Shown: positions 59,792 through 64,000 of the stretch, in pieces
How positions within the stretch are numbered: the stretch's first letter is position 1
Layout: each line of letters begins with the position of its first letter
Source of the DNA: Boletus sp. NGJ
Lineage: Eukaryota; Basidiomycota; Agaricomycetes; Boletales; Boletaceae
Direction of reading: 5' to 3'
DNA: 64,000 nucleotides
NCBI GenBank assembly: GCA_019096195.1
Contig: JAGTXK010000120.1
Coordinates: 62,001-126,000 of the forward strand
The notes under the pieces: generated by a model
What the model was told of the DNA's origin: nothing
The model's input: only the letters and a program-made list of their open reading frames with translations
The model's database searches: none
Made by a program: the position numbers and the translations under genes

Positions 59792-60647
59792 ATGTCCCTC
59801 CTCCTCCCCCCCGGCTCCCCCAGAAAGCACCGCGTAAAGCAGCGCACAGCCCTCCTCGCCCTCCTCACCCTCCTCACCTTCACCTGCTACCTCCTCTTCA
59901 TCGCCTACCCCTCTATCGACCTCTCCAAGTCTCTTCTCACACACGTACAAGACCACAACCGCCGCCCACATGTGCACGTAGAGAGCCCCGCCGACCAGCA
60001 ACACACAGCCCCCCTTCGCAAGGTCCAGCCCGCGCTTGCACCACGTCCTCCGCTCTCTCTCTCTCCCAGAAGAGGAGCTGGCGGCACTCTGTGCTTTCAT
60101 CGCGGCGCTCCCGCACAACGTCCTCCCGTCGTTCGTGGACCCAGACGTCCCTCTCGACCCACAACTCGTGCTCGACTTCGACCCACGGAGCGAGACCGCC
60201 CAAGAAGAGCTCCACAGGGTCGTCGAGCAGGTCTGGGCCCGCTTCCCAGTGATACTCTTCACAAAGGCACGTTTACCTGTGCCTATTTCAGCATTACGCG
60301 TAAGCTGACATTGTCGGCAGCTTCACTCGTCCGATTCGCGTGAGGTGCGGCATGTGCTGTCCAATATGAATCTCAAGCCTGCACCCCTCGTCGTCGGGGT
60401 TGATCAGCGCGAAGACGCTGATGTTCTCTCACCGCTCTTAACGCGCCTCACCCACGTTCCTAGTCTGCCCATCCTTTTGATTGGTGGACAGCCTGTTGGA
60501 ACAGACGCGCATGACACAAAGGACATGATGAATGAAGTCCGGAAATTGCACAAGAACGGCGAATTAGCCCGGAGAATACTCAAAGCGGGTTCTACGCTCG
60601 ACTCGAGAAAGAAAAAGGGAAAGGCCATTAAACGCCGAAGCGATTAG
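59792..60647 (+). CDS. Glutaredoxin-fold protein lacking the active-site cysteine, signal-anchored
   Basis: The N-terminus MSLLLPPGSPRKHRVKQ and the membrane anchor LLALLTLLTFTCYLLFIAYP suggest a type II secretory-pathway protein. After a linker come LSLPEEELAALCAFIAALPH and PLDPQLVLDFDPRSETAQEE, then a glutaredoxin fold: FPVILFTK, LHSSDSREVRHVLSNMNL, APLVVGVDQREDADVLSPLL and LPILLIGGQPVGTD. Where glutaredoxins have CPYC/CPYS it reads LHSSDS, so no redox Cys. The frame changes by +1 between the anchor and the LSLPEEE block: either a 37-nt intron or one extra base near 60035-60038. The intron at 60267-60320 appears to use a GC donor. It faces the next gene, a related protein that keeps its cysteine. 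Confidence 0.75.
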
Positions 60648-60965
60648 ACTGCTGAACAAGGTCTCGTCTGGAAACGGGAGTATCTTGTACAGAGAGTGTA
60701 AGAAGTGGAAGCTCCACGTCGAGCGGGAGGGTATTTCGGCTGCGCGCACCACTGATTATAGTATTACCTCACGAAAGACCTCATAGATAGGCCGATACGA
60801 TAGCACAATTCCCTCGTAGGGACCCGAGCTAGGACAATTTGGTGATAAAGATTTGGGCATCTCTGTCTTTACGTCGCAAGTTAATTACACTTTTTTCGAA
60901 CTAGAAGCTCGATCCTTTGTCCTAGATCCAAAGTACACAAGGGAGCGCGATAACGTCGTGGCGTG
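60648..60965. other. Convergent gap between two glutaredoxin-fold genes
   Basis: 318 bp between the two stop codons. Nothing recognised beyond shared 3' flanks. Confidence 0.45.
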
Positions 60966-61867
60966 TCAGCGCGAAAGGTCCTCGCCACCTTTGCCCGCCC
61001 ATCTCACCTCCACTCGGGCCGCTTCCAGCACTACCCGTAACTGGTCCTCCTCATGTAGCCGCATCAGGTCGTCCGATCCACCTAGCGAGCGGCCGTGTAA
61101 GATCACGTTTGGGAACGTCGACTGCTGTGTCAGACGCATCAGAACCGTCTTGATGTCTGATGAGTCCGCTGAAAACGCACAATAATCAGCAAATTCAAAA
61201 GGCGTGCTCAGCGGAATCCAACAGACGCACCTCGCAAATCGACCTCTATGATCTTTGGTGGCGGTGAAAGGTCGTACCTCTCGAGGAGTTTCTTTGCGCG
61301 TTTCGAGTACCTAGCATAGTCAGACGATATGAACCCTGGGCCGAGGCATCACCGCAGCACTCACGGGCAATATGACTATCAACGTCTGTGTGAGTCGGAG
61401 CGCTCATGTATTGGACGTCACGATACCTTTGAAAACACGACGAGAGGGTATTCTTCTCGCAACACCTTTAGCCTTTCCTCCCATCCCCCACTTGCCGACT
61501 TCCCCGGACTTCTCCCGCGCGTGCGTTCGTCGGCCATGGCAATCGAACCCAGCGCGTACCATGACATCTCCACGGCCTTGTCTGGCGCGACAGCACCTTT
61601 GAGCTGTGCCCCATTCTCCAGCGCGACCTCCCCCGCGGGATCAGGGGATAGGTCGCCCACGGCGGTGAACACCCGACCTGCCTCGTCGGGGGAGGTCACG
61701 AAATGGAGGAGTCCAAAGATCTCGTCGGGGAGGTTGGACGAGCGGGTGCTTGTGGAGAAAAGGTCGGGGAGGGTTTGACGGGAGGCGAGGTAGAGGAGGA
61801 GGAGGAGGAAGAGGACGGGGAGGGATAGGAGGGCGATAAAAAGCCGACGTGGGCGAGACGAGGGCAT
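60966..61867 (-). CDS. Signal-anchored glutaredoxin, CPYS type (Grx6/7-like)
   Basis: Type II membrane glutaredoxin of the early secretory pathway, by similarity to yeast Grx6/Grx7. N-terminal anchor MPSSRPRRLFIALLSLPVLF and LLLLLYLASRQ. Luminal stem with EIFGLLHFVTSPDEAGRVFT. The fold starts YPLVVFSK. An 11-nt micro-exon (61365-61375, TCATATTGCCC) then supplies S-Y-C-P, and the next exon continues YSKRAKKLLERYDLSPPPKI. So the active site is CPYS, one Cys plus Ser. Downstream: IIEVDLRADSSDIKTVLMRL, FPNVILHGRSLGGSDDLMRL and HEEDQLRVVLEAARVE, with the cis-Pro as FPNV. It ends GKGGEDLSR. Without the micro-exon the active site is lost, so automatic models are likely to misjoin here. Confidence 0.85.
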
Positions 61868-62798
61868 TCGGGAATTCTGATTGATGATGGGTCGATGGGA
61901 AGAATGTGTTTGGTGGGCCACATACCAGTGAGAAAGTGACCGGCGTCGCTTCTGTAGTACCCGCGCTCATTCTCCTCCAATTCAGCTTCGTTCCCAGTGC
62001 AGGTCCTTGCCCGCCATCGGACGGTCAACGTCGCCCACCAGCCAAGAACTTATTTCCACTCTTCCCACTTTGTGGCAATCAATTGCGCCCGTCCCGAGTG
62101 TTCGGACTCTGACTGAATTCGACTCATCACCGCCTTTGAGGCCAGACGCAACCCCGTGCACGCCATCAGGGCAGCCCTGCCTACATCAAACGCGTACCTT
62201 TGGTAAATTATCGAGGCACTGATCTCTGTCTTGTTCCCTTTCTTTGTTGACGTCTTGTCCGTCGTGCTTTCCAGACTCTCGCTTGACCAGCTGCCGCCAT
62301 TCGAGGAACAGGAACCTCCCCTTAATGTACGCATAGGTCCACATGCCTCTCCCAAGTTATTCTCTGATTAAAAAGGGGGAAAGGTGGTGATTACAACCGG
62401 CTGTCACGGAGAGACTGTCTATCCCAGGAATTCATTTGGAAGCCGTATCAGAAAATCGTCGCTCACTCGAAACAGGCAACTCCAAACTATGTAGGTGTGA
62501 TGTAGCCTAGACTTTGTCTGATAGCTGATACGACTCAAGCTCCGAACGCCTCTAATGTTGGAGGCGATACAGTACAAAGTTCTGAACCAGCCACAAGTGC
62601 ATCGGTCATAAGAACAAGTGGTCTCCGCCCATTTGCACCGTGGATCAATCATTACCCAACCATCCATTTGAATGATCACTGTGGGATCTTCATCCATAGT
62701 CCTGCTCGAATCCTTTAGTAACGGATTCATTACCGTCACACCATGATGCATGATGTCTACACAGGACACATAAGCATGAATAATAAGAAAGGAAACTC
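61868..62798. other. Intergenic region, 0.9 kb
   Basis: Between the glutaredoxin start and the CEF1 stop, both minus. A minus frame over 62050-62355 (with SASIIYQRYAFDVGRAALMA) is weakly protein-like, without domain, start support or splice support. The left part should contain the glutaredoxin promoter; the right part the CEF1 3' UTR. Confidence 0.4.
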
Positions 62799-64000
62799 TC
62801 AACCATCCATCTCAGCGAGGGCAGCTTCGTTCAGCGCTTCCGCCTCCGCCATGATATTCTCCTCGAGAACTGCCACTCTCGATTCCGCATCCCGCCTGTC
62901 CCGATCCAGCTCTGCATATCTCTCTTGTAACAAGCGCTCCCTCCGTTGAAGAATCTCCACCTCTTCCTTGAGCGTCTCTACCCGTCGAGGGCCAGCGGCG
63001 CTCTCGTTTGCAGACAACTGGGAGAAGCTGTCATAATCAACTTTGGTCTTGACGAGCTCGTCAAAGGCGTCAGTTACACGCTTGGCGAGCGCCTTGTCAC
63101 GCGCTTGATACCCTCCAAGCGTGATACTGAGTTTCTTCTCCATCTTGGCGGCTTTGCTCGCTTCCTTAGACATTTGTTCTCGGCAATCGTCCAGCAGGGT
63201 AGTGTAGCCTGCTATTCGTTCGTCAAGGGAGAGTGTGTCAGGGTCTACCCACATTCGCGTGTTGCTGTCGAATGCGAGTCGTTGTCGGTCGTGTGCCCAA
63301 GAAATGGACTCGTCTTGCTCCTCATTGTTTGTGAGGGTGATCATCCCTTCTTTGAGTTGTGCCTCCGTGGCGTCAGGGAAACCAATCGCCGTCGCCAGTT
63401 CCAAATGAATCTGAGATTTGGCTAGTGCAACATCTTCGTCATCGGGCATCTCATACGTCGAAATGGTACCACCAGGCAGGTTGGTACCAGGAAGTGGATG
63501 TGCGATGGAGTCGTGGAGCAACAGACTTGCCAGTTCTGCATTGATCAACTTGCGTGCATCTGTCACCTCGTCGTTGTCACCAATGTTGAGGTTTCGCAAC
63601 AGTTGAGCAACGTCGACCCGTGCCGGTCGAGGTAGACCGAGCTGCACAGCTTTCGATCGTCTCGCGAGAATCCGACGCTCTTCCCTCCTCTCGCATGCGT
63701 TTCAGTCTCGCATCACGCTCGGCCGCATCCTCCTCGACCATCAAATCGCTCGTCTCCTCTTCTTCCTCATCCTCCGGAACCAGCAGCTCGAAATTGTTCT
63801 CTGGCTTCGGTAGATTCATGAACCCAGCTTTCAGAGCCCGCTTGGCAGAGTCGACGCGAAGCCGTTGTTCGCGTGGTGTCGCACCACCCGCCACCATACC
63901 CGTTGCAGGGTTGATACTCAGGTTGTCACGCATGGGTGTACGAAGCGGCGTCGCACCGACGCCACGCGGCGTGACAAGTCCATCTGGTCCTACACTGTTA
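62799..64000 (-). CDS. CEF1: CEF1/CDC5 splicing factor, C-terminal part (partial, runs off right edge)
   Basis: NTC core component with N-terminal Myb repeats; only the C-terminal region is in the window. Seen from the edge: VGPDGLVTPRGVGATPLRTP, MRDNLSINPATGM, RAGFMNLP-like KAGFMNLPKPENNFELLVPE, an acidic stretch, RLKRMREE, then ERRILARRSKAVQLGLPRPA, DARKLINAELASLLLHDSIA, a helical region and a final coiled coil (RRERLLQERYAELDRDRRDA). It ends EALNEAALAEMDG. The TPLRTP and FMNLPKPENxFELxxPE blocks and 'VQ.GLPRP' are diagnostic of CDC5L/Cef1. The frame between KRMREE and ERRILARR needs one base fewer in the CCC run at 63683-63685 (plus strand), an apparent +1 shift in an essential gene. Confidence 0.93.

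Noticed and set aside
59719-60252. Long Pro/Ser/Arg-rich plus frame over the glutaredoxin-like gene
   Set aside because: Shadow of a C-rich stretch; the frame with a membrane anchor and glutaredoxin fold explains the same DNA better.

Overview
The window looks like nuclear DNA of an agaricomycete-type basidiomycete. Almost every gene is split by many short (about 45-65 nt) GT-AG introns, genes are packed on both strands with short intergenic gaps, and the proteins are eukaryotic housekeeping factors mixed with families typical of mushroom-forming fungi (F-box/LRR-like proteins, a DUF7918-like protein, orphan membrane proteins). I found no rRNA, tRNA, CRISPR array, LTR element or recognisable transposase. 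Gene models below were built by reading the splice junctions by eye; the ends given are the CDS start and stop, introns included.

Layout, left to right. 1-1.8 kb: no supported gene. 1.8-9 kb: replication factor CTF4/MCL1 (-), a 1.4 kb gap with decayed repeats and a hairpin, and an F-box protein (-). 9.9-20 kb: a DUF7918-like protein (+) converging on acetoacetyl-CoA synthetase (-), then the splicing factor CLF1 (-) and the SSU-processome protein UTP25 (-). 20-37.5 kb: topoisomerase III with an elaborate zinc-finger tail (+), an allantoate-permease-type MFS transporter (+), splicing factor RSE1/SF3B3 (+), an Ohr-type peroxidase (+), malate synthase (-), GET1 (-), a tiny four-exon eL39 ribosomal protein gene (-) and an ER FKBP (+). 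37.6-50 kb: NKAP (-), a protein kinase (-) divergent from an alpha-crystallin-domain protein (+), TAF12 (+), a PAQR/IZH3 protein (-) divergent from peptidyl-tRNA hydrolase (+), and an orphan membrane protein (-). 50-64 kb: an F-box/LRR-like gene (-), a six-span orphan membrane protein (-), the ER-fusion GTPase SEY1 (+), two convergent glutaredoxin-fold genes, and the 3' part of CEF1/CDC5 (-), which runs off the right edge.

There is no obvious operon-like or secondary-metabolite system. The notable features are architectural: four closely spaced divergent promoters, several carrying CACGTG E-boxes; GC-AG introns; an 11-nt micro-exon carrying a glutaredoxin active-site cysteine; a ribosomal protein gene whose first coding exon is only the ATG; a TOP3 tail combining RGG, GRF and CCHC modules; and a run of apparent +1-base shifts in C/G tracts in conserved genes between 51 and 64 kb that most likely reflect assembly indels.
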